Assembly (NCBI GenBank): GCA_964035545.1
Contig: OZ037769.1
Location: 15,304,633 to 15,368,632, forward strand
Direction: 5' to 3'
Source of the DNA: Bugula neritina
Lineage: Eukaryota > Bryozoa > Gymnolaemata > Cheilostomatida > Bugulidae
Length of the DNA: 64,000 nt
Part shown: positions 16,641 through 29,145 of the stretch, in pieces
Layout of the letters: every line of letters starts with the position of its first letter
Numbering within the stretch: the first letter of the stretch is position 1
Made by a program: the position numbers and the translations under genes
Notes under the pieces: generated by a model
The model's input: the letters and a program-made list of their open reading frames with translations, nothing else
What the model was told of the DNA's origin: nothing
The model's database searches: none

Positions 16641-17745
16641 ACTAAAGAGAGTTGGTTACAGAGCGCAGATTGATGAGGCAATGCTTAAACTCTACTTGAA
16701 GTTCGCCTCAACTTTTGTAGACAAGATAGACACTAGTAGACTATTAATCATGATGATGGATGACCACATGGAAATACAAAAGTATATATAACATATACGT
16801 TCCATCTGATAGGTCGTACTGTGATGATGGATTTAAATTTCAATTGAATTTCATTATCTTGATAGTTACAGGTAATCTGGCATGGAATAAAGAAAGAGAA
16901 ATAAAGAATTATTTCAGTGCTTTCCAAAATACATAATAGTGTTAAGTTGCCTTTTATATACTGCGGGTCTATAAAACTCACTCAGTTATGATTTTCACGG
17001 ACTCCTGATAAAATAAATTATGTGTTACTGGAGAGGTAATTGCAATGTTTTTAACTTTATGAATAGCATTAGTTCTATCAGATTATTTTCACTGAAGAAA
17101 ATAACAAATCTCTTATGCTCCAACCCTCATGCTCAAGCTGAAAGGTTGACACCTAGGTTATCACTTAGAAATTTGCATATTTGGCTCTAATCTATACTTT
17201 TTCAGTTTCAAATAAGTCTAGTAAGTAGTAACTAATTTTAAGTTTCAAATGTCGGCACGGTTGACCCATGCTCCAAACAGAGAGACACATTCTCAATATC
17301 TGAGCTAAAGCTATGCTAAAACTGTCAATAGAGTGTCAAATATTTGGTTCAATTGCATAAATTCATGTAATTTATTGCACATTTAAACTTGGCTTACAGC
17401 TGATTTAAACAGATTGGAAACTAACTGTATGTAAACATCAGTGAAAATTCAAAATGGACACCAATCTATGTTCGATATGGTTGAAAACCCTGTAAATTTT
17501 ATTAGACTTTTAATTATCAGTCATATCATTTGTTATAGACATTGATCTATTGATGTATAACACATGTTATGATAAAATGCTATCTTAAGTTTCTTATTTT
17601 AATTAATAACATTTATTAAAACTTAATTCATGAAAATAACATTTTGATATGCATACAATGGTATGCAATACATTATGGATGGTGTACATAAAAAGTTTAG
17701 TTCTTTTTAGAATTATCTTCTCTTATACTCAGTATAGCTATGGGA

Positions 17746-18589
17746 TTATCTTCTTTTTCTAGCAGTTAGTACAGCTATAGCCAACATAGCCAGGGCTCCT
17801 ACAACTCCACAACTACCCACAAATATGAGCCCGTATTTTTCCTTTGTGCTTTCAGCTATGTAGGCTGTAAAGAAAAATCTATATAATATTAAAGTGTGAT
17901 AGAATGTACAATAACTCAAATAGGCTAAGATCTTCAACTATTGGCTTACCTGCAAGAGGAAATTAGAGCAAGACCTCCCAAACCTTTCAAAAAGCACTCT
18001 ATACCAAAAAGCAATGGAAGCTGATGAACTGGACATATGTCGCTAATAACTGCTAGAATGCTGGCCACAGCAATGCCTAGTCCCAAACCGTAGAGAGAGG
18101 TTGAAGTGTAATAGATTGCCTACAGCAATATAGTAAGTTTACTTCGAAATATATGTTTGTTTGTATAGAAGGGCACAAATTGAGACTATAACCATTGATA
18201 TGTTCTCATCAAGTTATACTGACGCATGTGGACAAAGCTTGTACATCACGGAATTGGCATGCATGTTTACTACTCCCAGCACCAAGCTTGATCAATTAAA
18301 GTTTTGCGTTATCAAGTTTCCTTATTTTATCCAATAACAGAGAATGATGTCTTCAGGTTACAACCACGAAGTATACTACATTATGGGAAGTAACAGATTG
18401 GGTACAGTCTGACCAGTAATAGACTAACATTGAAACTCATCCAATCACATTTTTACCTGCTATAGTTATTCCTAGTGCAGCTTCCAGCACATTGAGATCT
18501 GTATTGTTAACAATATAATCATTGATTAGAACGACATAACCAGCACTAGCTGTGTTCTAGAATATTCCACTAATAACCAACAACCAGAC
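17746..18589 (-). pseudogene. Relic of a fourth transporter unit (exons 6, 8 and 9 only)
   Basis: Three degenerate exons are recognisable: exon 6 at 18589-18457 with an in-frame TAG in place of a Trp codon (GIF-stop-NT, 18557-18559), exon 8 at 18119-17950 with a 1-nt insertion near its 3' end, and exon 9 at 17864-17746, still open (AYIAESTKEKYGLIF...). Exon 7 is missing, and 18120-18456 is unrelated sequence. Upstream of exon 6 the sequence runs into a (TA)n tract and no exons 1-5 follow. It is the end of a partly deleted tandem copy. Confidence 0.8.
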
Positions 18590-18678
18590 CTATGTAAGAT
18601 AATATAAAAGTTCATTGTTTATGTCTACATAAATTATATTAGGTTGCTTGTGCTTAACCACATATTCTAACAGTAAAT

Positions 18679-18962
<284 letters not shown>

Positions 18963-18964
<2 letters not shown>

Positions 18965-19593
18965 CCTTGAGTGATTAATTATGGTGTTGCCTAAATTTTT
19001 AGGTCAAATTATACTTTGTTGTATATGGTCAGATTGTACAGCATTATTATTTGGTTTATAAAATGACTATACCCTCAAGAAGTTTAGTTTTATATAGGAT
19101 TAAAAATTAGATGCAAAGTAAATGTTTTGAGTTTGAAATCATTTCCTGAATAATTTTGCAATTTGATTGCTGTGATATAGTTTTGGTAGCCTACTAGTTT
19201 TTGCTACCTGTGTACCAGTCTGTCGTTTGACGAACCAAGTTTATGTGCATATAGGCTTTTCATAGGACAGTAATGTTTTAATTTATCATAGGAAGTTGAT
19301 AAGTTTGTTCAACTGCCATGTGATTTCTCATATATAGATATATAGATATTCTAATATAGAGTGTATTGATGAACATGGCGTATTAAGACAGAATGCTGTC
19401 CAATAGCTACTCTATAGTTCAGAGAGTATTTTGATGACTCAACAAAGCAGTTAAAAACTGATTAGCTTAAAGTTGCATATATTTAAAACTTGAGAAAATA
19501 TAAATGTTTAAATAGAAAAAATATTTCAATAAAATATTATATGTAATGGATTATGTGGGTATTGCACAAAATATTATGTAAGTTATTTAAGAA
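18963..19593. other. Downstream region of transporter unit 3
   Basis: No coding potential. The last 70 bp (from about 19530) aligns with the sequence just downstream of units 1 and 2 (shared TATTGCACAAAATATTA upstream of the stop-codon region, compare 2334-2350). The rest has no visible counterpart in the window. Confidence 0.5.
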
Positions 19594-22500
19594 TTATCTT
19601 CTCTTTCTTGCAGTTAGTACAGCTATAGCCAGCATAGCCAGGGATCCTACAAACCCACAACCACTCACAAATATGAGCCCGTATTTCTCTTCTGTGTGTT
19701 CGGCTATGAAGGCTGTAATACAATCACAGTAACAATACTGATTAAAGATAATTAACACATAATTATAAAAAATGGCAAAACATGTAATAACTGAAATAGG
19801 CTAAGATCTTTACCTATTGACTTACCTGCAAGAGGGACTAGGGCAAGAACGCCCAAACCTTTCGAAAAAGACTCTATGCCAAAGAGCAGTGGAATCTGAT
19901 GGGCTGAACACAAATCACTGATAACTGCTAGAATGCTGGCCACGGCAGATCCTGCTCCTAAACCATAGAGAGAGGTTGATGTGTAATAGACGGCCTGCAG
20001 CAACAATATTTCTACAGTTATAACTTGAATTTCAATAATACATCTGCATATAATCACAATATTATGTATAATTCTGTACACACACAAAGAGAAGACAACT
20101 CCTTTAACCTATGACACTGGTGTACGATAATTTACTATAACATCTTACTTCCATTTCTTGTGCATTACTCTTGACATTTTTTATATGAATTAGAGAATAA
20201 TGTATACTTCATGCTGGCAGACCTTGGCTTACCCATATTTTCCCGGATACTCTAATCATAAATGACAATACCCAAGTATGTCTGTTTATTAATGCTACAG
20301 CTACTGATATGTACTGCATACAGTGTCAATCTGTTTGCTCCTATAATAATATGTGTGCAAAGATTTTACATCACTAATCAGGGCTATTACACGAGCATTT
20401 AAGCTATGTGTGTATGCTTTCTGTAAGCTATTCAGTATCCTGATGACATTATACATGCAGTACAGCACCAGCACTGGCAAGAAAAGGTTGTATATAAAGG
20501 ATCATCTGTTTCTTTGATCTATGTGAATATCTTATTCAAAAGCTTGTTGTCACAACGATTATACACATTTAACCCATTCCTTTGTTCCATTATTGTGTAG
20601 GATGTTATCTTCCACGAGGTTTCTATGAATACTCGATATATATTTTTTTACTTAAGCTTTCCACTGGAATTTTCAGGTTTAAGTTGGAAAATATATTGAC
20701 TATTTCATATGACTACAAAAGAATATTTCAAAAGACTGTCCCTCACCTTAGTGGTAGTAAATGGTGCAATAAAGATCCCAACACTCATCAGCAAGATAGA
20801 ACTTCCAAATAGGATAAATCTGTTTAGTTTGAGAGAGCCGGTGAGAGCTAAAGTAAGGCAGGCTACGATGTTGCCAATTCCTGTAAAACAATTCACCACA
20901 AAATGATTTTGTGATTTAAATAAATACAGGCTAGTTTCAGTATAAATCATACTGTATATTCAATTACCTATTAAAATTAATATTATAATTGCACATTTAT
21001 TAGCAGAAAATAATATGAATGTATTTTTCAATATTTTGTAATGAATTGATAGTTTGTCTAATATATGGGTACAAAAAATGTTTGCCTGCCAAACAGCTCT
21101 TAAAAATTAGCATCCGACTGATAATATACCAAGACTGTGACCCATCTGGTCACACTATAGTCTACCTGCTATAGTTATTCCCAGGGCAGCTTCCAGCACA
21201 TTCAGATTCGTGTTCTTAACAATATAATCATTGATTAGAACAAAGTAACCAGAGCTGGCCGTGCTCCAGAATATAGAACTCACTGCCAACAACCAAACCT
21301 GTAATATTCTCTAGAATTGTATTGTTTATTGAGGTTTTGTCTTTATTTTTAGTACTTTAACGCTAAGACTGGTTGTGAGTCATGCAGTTTAGTCTCAAGA
21401 AACATAGTATCCATTCTGCTGCAAAATTTGTTTGATCCTTTTATACCTGATCACAGATACATTTTTAAAAAAAATTTGCAACTATATAGGGCACAGCATA
21501 ACAAAATAAAAAATTTGTAAAACTTCCAAGTTTTTTGCATACAATTTTTGCTAAACTAGTTATTCTACATTTTGTGAAGTGGATATTAAGTATATCACCT
21601 AAATAATTGAATCCCCTGTTTAATACACAAGTGACTTGCCTCTGGTGCTTTGAACAAAATCAAAAACTCCTGACGCAAAGTTTTTATGTTCTCTTCTGCA
21701 GCCACTTCTGGTACTTCTGTGACAACAGCTTCTGATTTTGACTCTTCAATAGTGTCTGCTGCATCAATCTAAATCACAATAATAGACATGCTGGTGAGTA
21801 AGCAAGTCTTGTAATTTCAGACTACTTGAATAGATAATGTGTAACATAAGATATTTCTAATAACATTTTATCGTTTCAACTGCTACCAATTGTATATGCT
21901 TTTCTCACCTCACTGAACTCAGCAGCTTTATTATCAACACCCTCATCTGTATCTCCGTCAGCTGATATTTCGGCTTTTCTTTCAGTTTCATTCGACAGTT
22001 TCAAGTTGTCTTTAGAGTTTTCTAAAATAATTGCACTGCTCAAGACCCAGAAGAAGTCAAACAACTCCTAATAAAATTAGCATAAGTTTTCTCATATCAC
22101 TCACGCAAGATAGAGGGGGCTTTAAGCGGATTAAGGACTTATTCAAATGCGGCACAAAAGCAATTCTGACTAGATGCTCTTCCTACCATCACCAATGGCC
22201 TTTACTAAGCCAGCGCTTTAACCCCTAGACTACAGCCAAACTTATATAGGTTGTCCAATTTTGCCAGCATCCCCATCTCAACATTTCTCATTGTTTAAAC
22301 AAGAGCTTAGCACTGTGATTTAGCAGATAATATTCACTTTTTGTATTACCTGAGTTTTTGTTCTCCAATTGAGGATCCACGAAAGATATTCCTGCAATCA
22401 AATGGAGTATACTGAACGATGACATAATCCCCATGCCAACGGAGTAACCAAATTTGCTCAGCAAGTACTGTGAAATGAGCGGCCATGTTACCACTGCAAT

Positions 22501-23524
22501 ATAACCTCCAAGTGATGCTATTGCGAAAGCAACGTACTTGAATCTCTCAAAGTAAAGTGGTAGAATGGAAGAGCTAGCCGAGTAAGTACAGGAAACTCCC
22601 ACACCTACAACAGAGTAAAGTAAGTAGTTATGGCAACCAAAGCAAAGAGTTGTCTTATCATTAGGGGTATGGTAGTTTCTCCAGTCAGTCTCTTTTATAA
22701 AGCTTTAATAACAGCTTTCAATTATTTCAGCCCATATTTCATTTTCTGCAGAAAACTGAGCATTATAAAACAATGATTATATACAGGCTTTTCTCAAGTG
22801 TGTCGATTATGTATTGTAATTATGTTAAGGGACATTAACTGTCACCATAAAGTACCTGCAAGAACACTGTACAGAATGACAGCATGCCACAGCTGTCTAG
22901 ATAAAGCTGAGAGAGCAATACCAACCAAGATACAGGCTCCTCCAAATATCTGTGTAGCTCTGCAACCAAACTTCTTTATCAACACAGAAGCTATAGGGCC
23001 TGTACAAACAAGTGGAAAAAACATATTCAAAAAAACTTTTTATATTTTATCTATGACATTTTTACAGCTGTAATCTATATACACCTAAATTTCACAAGGG
23101 TTTTATTGAAACAAGAAAGAAAATAAAGAGATGAAAACCTACGCAATTGGATATGAAAGAAATTAATTGAATGGCAGAAATGCATATGACAGATTTAAAT
23201 AGAGGTTAGTGATTAATTTGGCGGTTATGCAGAAAGGATAAAAGACCAACACAACTATACGGTTTCCACCAGTGTGAACTTGTTGAAATAACAAGCTTAC
23301 CAAACAGTAGAAGCACTCCAATATGAATAGTCCCCAGTAGACTTCCTTTTTGAAGGTCAATATTGAAGAACTTCTGGTGAGCTACCTATTGTCAAGTTAC
23401 CAGCAGTGCTAAAGCTAAATCCCAGATGTGCAAAATGAGAGAGAAATGAAAAGAAGAGTATAACCCAAGCATAACCCTTGTCTTTAGCAAGTTGTGGTTT
23501 TCTAATTATTTGAAGGAGTGCCAT
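19594..23524 (-). pseudogene. SLC16/monocarboxylate transporter-like, unit 3, frameshifted in coding exon 1
   Basis: Exons in coding order: 23524-23301, 22999-22856, 22604-22350, 22021-21909, 21768-21640, 21298-21166, 20880-20747, 19994-19826, 19712-19594. Exons 2-9 are open, in phase and carry the same SLC16 blocks as units 1-2 (GPIASVLIKKFGCR, SLGGYIAVVTWPL, SDLCSAHQIPLLFGIE). Exon 1 begins normally (MALLQIIRKPQLAKDKGYAWV) but has 4 extra bases near 23401-23406 (AGCTACCTATTGTC against AGCTATAGTC in unit 2), so the frame ends after AGNLTIG. The otherwise clean exons suggest recent loss or an assembly error. Intron 5 has a GC donor. Its SINE and transposon-laden 5' intron leads to a non-coding exon at 28312. 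Confidence 0.8.
22121..22246 (-). mobile_element. SINE B fragment, antisense
   Basis: Reverse complement of the SINE B copy at 16228-16424. It shares AAGGACTTATT, the GATGCTCTTCCTA motif (complement of AGGAAGAGCATC) and ACCCCTAGACTA. The 3' end is truncated, and the B box region is degraded. It sits in intron 3 of transporter unit 3. Confidence 0.75.
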
Positions 23525-23631
23525 GTTGGCCTCTAGATACTTTCCGGTGTATGAATTCCACAGATTCACCGAAAGTATCCAAGCCTACAACAGATAAGTA
23601 GGATAACTTTAACAAAAAACTCACACAAGTT

Positions 23632-23820
23632 TATAGTCGCTATCCCTGTGAGAAACCCCTGATGAAAAGAGTTTTTGTTAAATCGGGCTAAGAACTTATT
23701 TAAATGAGGCACAGGAGCAATTATGACTAGATGCTCTTCCTAAGACCACCAATGGCCTTTGTTTGAGCTCCGACTCATGACCTAGTGTTTATTAGGCTTT
23801 AAACCCTAGACCAAGGCTGT
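23632..23820 (-). mobile_element. SINE B copy, antisense, near full length
   Basis: Runs from TATAGTCGCTATCCCTGTGAGAA (the 3' end in SINE orientation) through GATGCTCTTCCTAAGACCACC to AACCCTAGACCAAGGCTG. It is more diverged from the 16228 copy than expected for a recent insertion. It lies in the 5' intron of transporter unit 3. Confidence 0.75.
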
Positions 23821-25403
23821 TCTCTAAATGGGATAACTGTAGTGGGAGACGCAAAAGGAGCTATATATAGTGGAAAAGATGCTGTGGATGCCTGGTTAAC
23901 TATTGAACCCTTGCCTCATGTGTATTCAGTAGAACTGTTAGACAGCTACAAGTTTATAAGAAATATTCATTTTCAAAGTCCCACAAAACCTTTAATGCAA
24001 TAACCGTTGCCACTTCCCCTTTCCCAGTGCTTATGTTTTGAACCCTGTTCATTGTTGTTCTTTACTTTGTTAAGAAAAACACAACATTTATTACAGACCT
24101 TATCAATTTACCAGTACAAAGTGTGTTGTGAAGATTTTCTCAAAAGACAAAATTTCACAACCTTTTTTGGGTAAATATTTGGTTACCATAAATAATCTGT
24201 CACAGCCTAACGTCATAGTCTATTTATACTAAATGGCATAATGAATACATTATATTATAAATCAATCTCAGAATAGACCATGTAAAACTCAGCCAATCAG
24301 CGAAGTGTACCAGGTCAATGTCTTACCATTGTAACTGATATAAAATTCTGCAAGTTCAATTGCAAAATGCATGCTTCTAAAAGCTAGTTGTGCAACTTTT
24401 TTTTCATGCATTATTTAATTTCATATCTTAAATTGATGACTCTTGAAATTATTTTTCAAAATGTCTAAATTAAGTGTTTATAAAACGCAATTAAAAATTG
24501 CATGTCTAGAAAAATGACCTGGTACACTTTTGCAACTTAAGGCCAATTATTACATAACTGCCAGCTTAGTAGTTATTTGTTGTTGCAGCTTGAATGGGTT
24601 ATTGTTTAGCATTGGAAGCTTGCAGTAAACATCTGTGAATTTGGTACATGACTTCGATTGGCTGGTTTTTGAATGGCCCTTTAGTATATGCATCTGGATG
24701 GCTGGGTAGCGTAGACTCCGCCTACATCTAGCTAATGTACAGTAGCCAATCCACAGTAGTATTACAAAATTTCTGTTTAACAAATGAAATATTCTGGTCA
24801 TTTGTTTTGTACTTTACAATAGTAAATATTCTATTCAACTAGAATTTTATTGTATGTAAGCCATGGGAACTACTAAGAGGTTAAATCAACCACCCATGCT
24901 GGTAATATTGTTACTGGCAGTAATAGCAAGTCCACACTGTATAAATATACACATAAGCTATTATGTGCAGCTTATGAATGCTGAAATGACCCCATTTCTT
25001 ACTTTCAATTTGAAAAAAATTGTATTACATATTCTGCCACTTCTGCACCAAGAATTTGTTTTCCTTTTAAATTTTGAAAATAGTAGTCAGTTTCTGCAGC
25101 AGTCAACTGCATCCACAATAAACAACGTAAGTTTTCAAATAAACTATAAATATATGAAATATTAGTGTGGAAACAATGTAATTTAGTTCTTGCTATGATG
25201 AAAAATTACAAGAATATTATATAAAAGCTAGATATAGATTTCTATAAAATGGCACAGGTAAAAATAACACATTTTTACTTCAAATTCTAAATTTCATCAG
25301 TCACCAATGGTGGCTGTAGATTACAGAGAGCACAGCAGACTATCATAATCATATTCACAAGGATAGTCAGCCCACTGAGCAAAATCCAACTCCAACCTTT
25401 CAT

Positions 25404-25797
25404 TTGGGTTACCAACGCACTAAAGCATATAATGTAAGACGCACAAAAAACAGTGGTTTTAATGAAACATGTGAAGGAATCGAACAGAAAACGTTATCAA
25501 CAGAGTCAGCTGATATAGAGCAACAGAACTCATCTGACAGCCATCCTCATAGTCAGACTTCATCAGAAGTAACTGAGTTACCAGAATCATCAACTACTCA
25601 GAAAAAAAGATCTGCACATTCTATTGATAGATGAAAATCAAAAGTTGGAAGAAAAGGCTCAAAAAGTTCTACGTTTAAACAAAAAGCAACTATTGAAAAA
25701 CTAAAAGTTTTTAAAACTTTCACCACTACAGATGAGCAAACTAAATTCTATACTGGAATACCTACACGTTCTCTATACTATTTTTTAGCAAGGTGAA
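25404..25797 (+). pseudogene. Transposase-like ORF, N-terminal part, one in-frame stop
   Basis: An open frame runs from 25404 with a Ser/Gln/Glu-rich stretch, a single TGA at 25632, and continues in the same frame to about 25795 (TFKQKATIEKLK, then DEQTKFYTGIPTRSLYYF). The K-F-Y-T-G-I/L-P block followed by an aromatic residue resembles the segment just before the DDE domain of DDE_Tnp_4-type transposases. The ORF ends at a potential donor (AAGgtgaaaa). Confidence 0.5.
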
Positions 25798-26635
25798 AAT
25801 TATAATTTTTTTATTGCAAAGATAGACTATGGTTTATTGCAAATAAACAATGCAAGTCTCACTATGCTAAAATTTGTACATTGATTATATTTGATGTGTA
25901 GTAAAACTGTCATTTTAATTAAATTTGTTGCAGTGTGAGTACATCATTCATACATTTTTTATTAAAGATGTTGTTTTATGTAAGATATTCATAAATACCA
26001 CAGTGGTCATCTGTATGCTTTGACTTATTTAGTTTAGGGTTTTATTTAAACAAGCAGCAGTCTTTTATTTGTGGACAAATTGACTCACTTTCTCCAGGAA
26101 AAGTAAATTGTTTTGACTTAAATTTTCCTTGGTTATCTTAAAGCTTATCAAAAGTGGCCTCCTAATCTAATTTTTAGCTGAAACTAACTCAGTGTTTAAA
26201 ACTAAAATGGTTTACACTTGTTACTAGTTTCACTTATTCACAAACATTATTAAATGCTTTTCTAGAAATAATATGGGTTTGAATTAGTTATAGTATAATT
26301 ATAAAATGAAGTAATAATTGTTTGTCAACACTATTTGTTTAAACTCATAACTTCATTCAAAGCATGTATTCATACAACTAGCTTACCATGTACTGTTGCA
26401 GTATTATGTAACACATGTTGACACACATTACATTCTGTTTGGATGGTGATATATTGGGTCAAGCCTTCAGCTAGCAGTTCTTGAACTTCATAGTTGTTGC
26501 AAAATATAACTGAAGCTACTTACCAGAGGGTAAAAACAGCTGAATGAATACAAACTAAGCACAAAATTTATTTAGCACATACATTATAATTTGAATCATA
26601 ATTTAATGTTCATTATTTATTTTCTATATTTAGAT

Positions 26636-26907
26636 TTATATGTCTGAAGATGAAAGTTCTCACCCTCAGAAAAAAGTTAACAAGACAAGATAAACTTTTA
26701 TTGGCTTTGATGAAGCTGCATCAAGGTTTACAGTTTCAAATACTTGCTGGCCTTTTTTATATCTCTAGATTGCTAGCAAGCAAAACTTTCAAAAACACAT
26801 TAAATATTTTAGCAAGAGAACTGAACAATCTAATAGTTTTTCCAATAAGAGAGAAGCTGAACATCCCTCTGAGCTTTCAAAGCCAATATGCTACCATATA
26901 TTTATAG
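26636..26907 (+). pseudogene. Transposase-like ORF, central part
   Basis: An 85-codon ORF (from 26650) follows a good acceptor (tatatttag). Its core, KLTRQDKLLLALMKLHQG, then LAGLFYISR and NNLIVFPIREKLN, matches the helical region that precedes the first catalytic Asp in DDE_Tnp_4/HARBI1-like transposases (K-L-(S/T)-x-x-(D/E)-x-(L/F)-L-x-L-M-(R/K)-L). The reading stops at 26905 before any DDE residue, so the copy cannot be autonomous. Confidence 0.5.
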
Positions 26908-28311
26908 TTTATTTGAAAGCTTACGTTGTGGATGTTAACTGCTATAGAAACTGACTACTATTTTCAAAATTTAAAAGGAAAACAAGTTCCTGGTGCAGAA
27001 GTGGCAGAATATGTAATACAATTTTTTTCAAATTGAAAGTAAGAAATGGGGTCATTTCAGCATTCATAAGCTGCACATAATAGCTTATGTGTATATTTAT
27101 ACGGTGTGGACTTGCTATTACTGCCAGTAACAATATTACCAGCATGGGTGGTTGATTTAACCTCTTAGTAGTTCCCATGGCTTACATACAATAAAATTCT
27201 AGTTGAATAGAATATTTACTATTGTAAAGTACAAAACAAATGACCAGAATATTTCATTTGTTAAACAGAAATTTTGTAATACTACTGTGGATTGGCTACT
27301 GTACATTAGCTAGATGTAGGCGGAGTCTACGCTACCCAGCCATCCAGATGCATATACTAAAGGGCCATTCAAAAACCAGCCAATCGAAGTCATGTACCAA
27401 ATTCACAGATGTTTACTGCAAGCTTCCAATGCTAAACAATAACCCATTCAAGCTGCAACAACAAATAACTACTAAGCTGGCAGTTATGTAATAATTGGCC
27501 TTAAGTTGCAAAAGTGTACCAGGTCATTTTTCTAGACATGCAATTTTTAATTGCGTTTTATAAACACTTAATTTAGACATTTTGAAAAATAATTTCAAGA
27601 GTCATCAATTTAAGATATGAAATTAAATAATGCATGAAAAAAAAGTTGCACAACTAGCTTTTAGAAGCATGCATTTTGCAATTGAACTTGCAGAATTTTA
27701 TATCAGTTACAATGGTAAGACATTGACCTGGTACACTTCGCTGATTGGCTGAGTTTTACATGGTCTATTCTCTTTAGGCTAATATAACTTTTCACAGTCA
27801 TGCTGGCTACTAGAATCAAAGTAGTTCAGCTGCCCTCCATAAACTCTTTACAGACACTTCGGACACTTCTGCTTTTCTTTCTGAACCCCAGCTAGCCTGC
27901 CTTTGTATGCTTTTAGCATACTAGATCATATGTTTGGCTTTTCTATAAAATTTCTCCCATGGAGTTTCAACAGCCATGCAAAATAATGATACTCAAATTG
28001 GAGGAATGGGCTATTCCATGCTTTACAAGCATTATTGTATGACTCGCAAATGCAACAACTTTCTGGTTGAAATCATTATCTGTACTGCATTCTGCTGTCA
28101 TAAACAAAATCCTTAAACAACATTTTATTAGATAATTTAAAAATGATAATAATTTTAATTATATTTGTTTTGTTTGTGATTATTTTTGTGATTGTTAGCA
28201 TTTGCCTTGTGAAGATATTTCATGGAATCCACGTGTATAGCCCAATGGCCTATATATATGAGGAATGACGTTTTACTAAATCAATAAGATTATTATAATA
28301 ATTATACTTAC

Positions 28312-28420
28312 CTTTTATGGGATGACAACTTCTATGAGATATGCCAATTTATACAAATTCCATTTATGTGCGTTGACTAAGCAACTGTGTGCAACTCTTT
28401 TGTTTATCAGTAGACTAAGA
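28312..28420 (-). other. Probable 5' non-coding exon and promoter region of transporter unit 3
   Basis: Homologous to 9212 and 16539: shared GGATGACAACTTCTA and a strong donor (CATAAAAG/gtaagtata, 28311 downwards). The upstream ATG found in units 1 and 2 is ATA here. It lies 4.8 kb from coding exon 1 because of the intervening SINE and the 3.5-kb transposon, and about 0.8 kb head-to-head from the first Shisa-like gene. Confidence 0.45.
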
Positions 28421-29145
28421 AGTTAGATACTAAAGTACTAAGCCAACCTAGATGTACCTCTCTACTTATTAGGGTTTATCAAAGTGTGACCCAAGTTTAT
28501 AGACTGGATAGATATCATTATAAATAAACAATTAATCATTACATGATGAATGGGGGCAAATTAATACAACATGGCAAGCCGAGTGACATACGATATGATA
28601 TATATCACTTGCATTCAGTGACACGATGTGCATGAATTGAGTTTCAATATTCATATAGGCCAACTATTCTAATTAAACCTGATGAAGAGAAAAAAAGAAT
28701 CTATTTCAAATAATATAAAGGCGTTCAGTTGCCTTTTGTGTACCTAAGGCTCACAAACCCACTCAATTGTTATTTTCACTGATGCATGATAAACTAAGTT
28801 ATGTGCTACTTGAGAGGAATAGGTGCAGATTATTGAGTTTAGCCTAGTTCTATCAAATATTTGTAACACTGGAAGGAAAAAAGCTGTTGCCCCCCAAATC
28901 TGAGGCCCATATGTCTGCCATGCACTAGCAAAAATCTTAGAGCAAGTGAGATGAGGATATTAAATTACAAATCCTCTCGCCAGTCATTCCGTCAAATCAG
29001 GAACTAGAAAATGAGGATAAGGAAAAGTGCTTTGTTACCTCTCTCGTTACATAAGAGAATTAACTCGTCTATTATAGAGAGTCAAATGCTCTTACTTTGC
29101 TCCGCCATTTTCACTCTGCATGTGCGTTCTGAAAGAAAGGTGGAA
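28421..29145. promoter_or_regulatory. Divergent intergenic region between the transporter array and Shisa-like gene 1
   Basis: About 0.8 kb between the divergent transporter 5' exon and the Shisa-like start. Large parts recur at 34330-35084 (upstream of Shisa-like gene 2), and parts at 37000-37470 (third fragment) and 9700-9860 (upstream of transporter unit 1). Shared blocks include GAGAGGAATAGGTGCAGA and GTTCTATCA-ATATTTGTAACACTGGAA. Repeated retention suggests promoter content, but no TATA box or initiator is convincing by eye. Confidence 0.45.

Larger units (their letters stand above)
24270..27771. mobile_element. 3.5-kb DNA transposon with about 0.83-kb terminal inverted repeats
   Basis: The left arm (about 24270-25098) and right arm (about 26946-27771) are inverted copies that differ at only a few positions (for example PHC against PHR and QEF against QEL in the shadow ORFs they share). 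The outer ends are AGAATAGACCATG and its complement. The 1.85-kb core holds a decayed transposase-like ORF. The element sits between transporter unit 3 and its presumed 5' exon. I could not define a clean target duplication. The very long inverted repeats and the DDE-like core point to a cut-and-paste element of the IS5/Harbinger-related (DDE_Tnp_4) type, at modest confidence. Confidence 0.8.

Noticed and set aside
24550-25165. Pairs of identical 'proteins' also found at 26942-27491
   Set aside because: They lie in the inverted repeats of the transposon on opposite strands; identity follows from the DNA repeat and no domain is recognisable.
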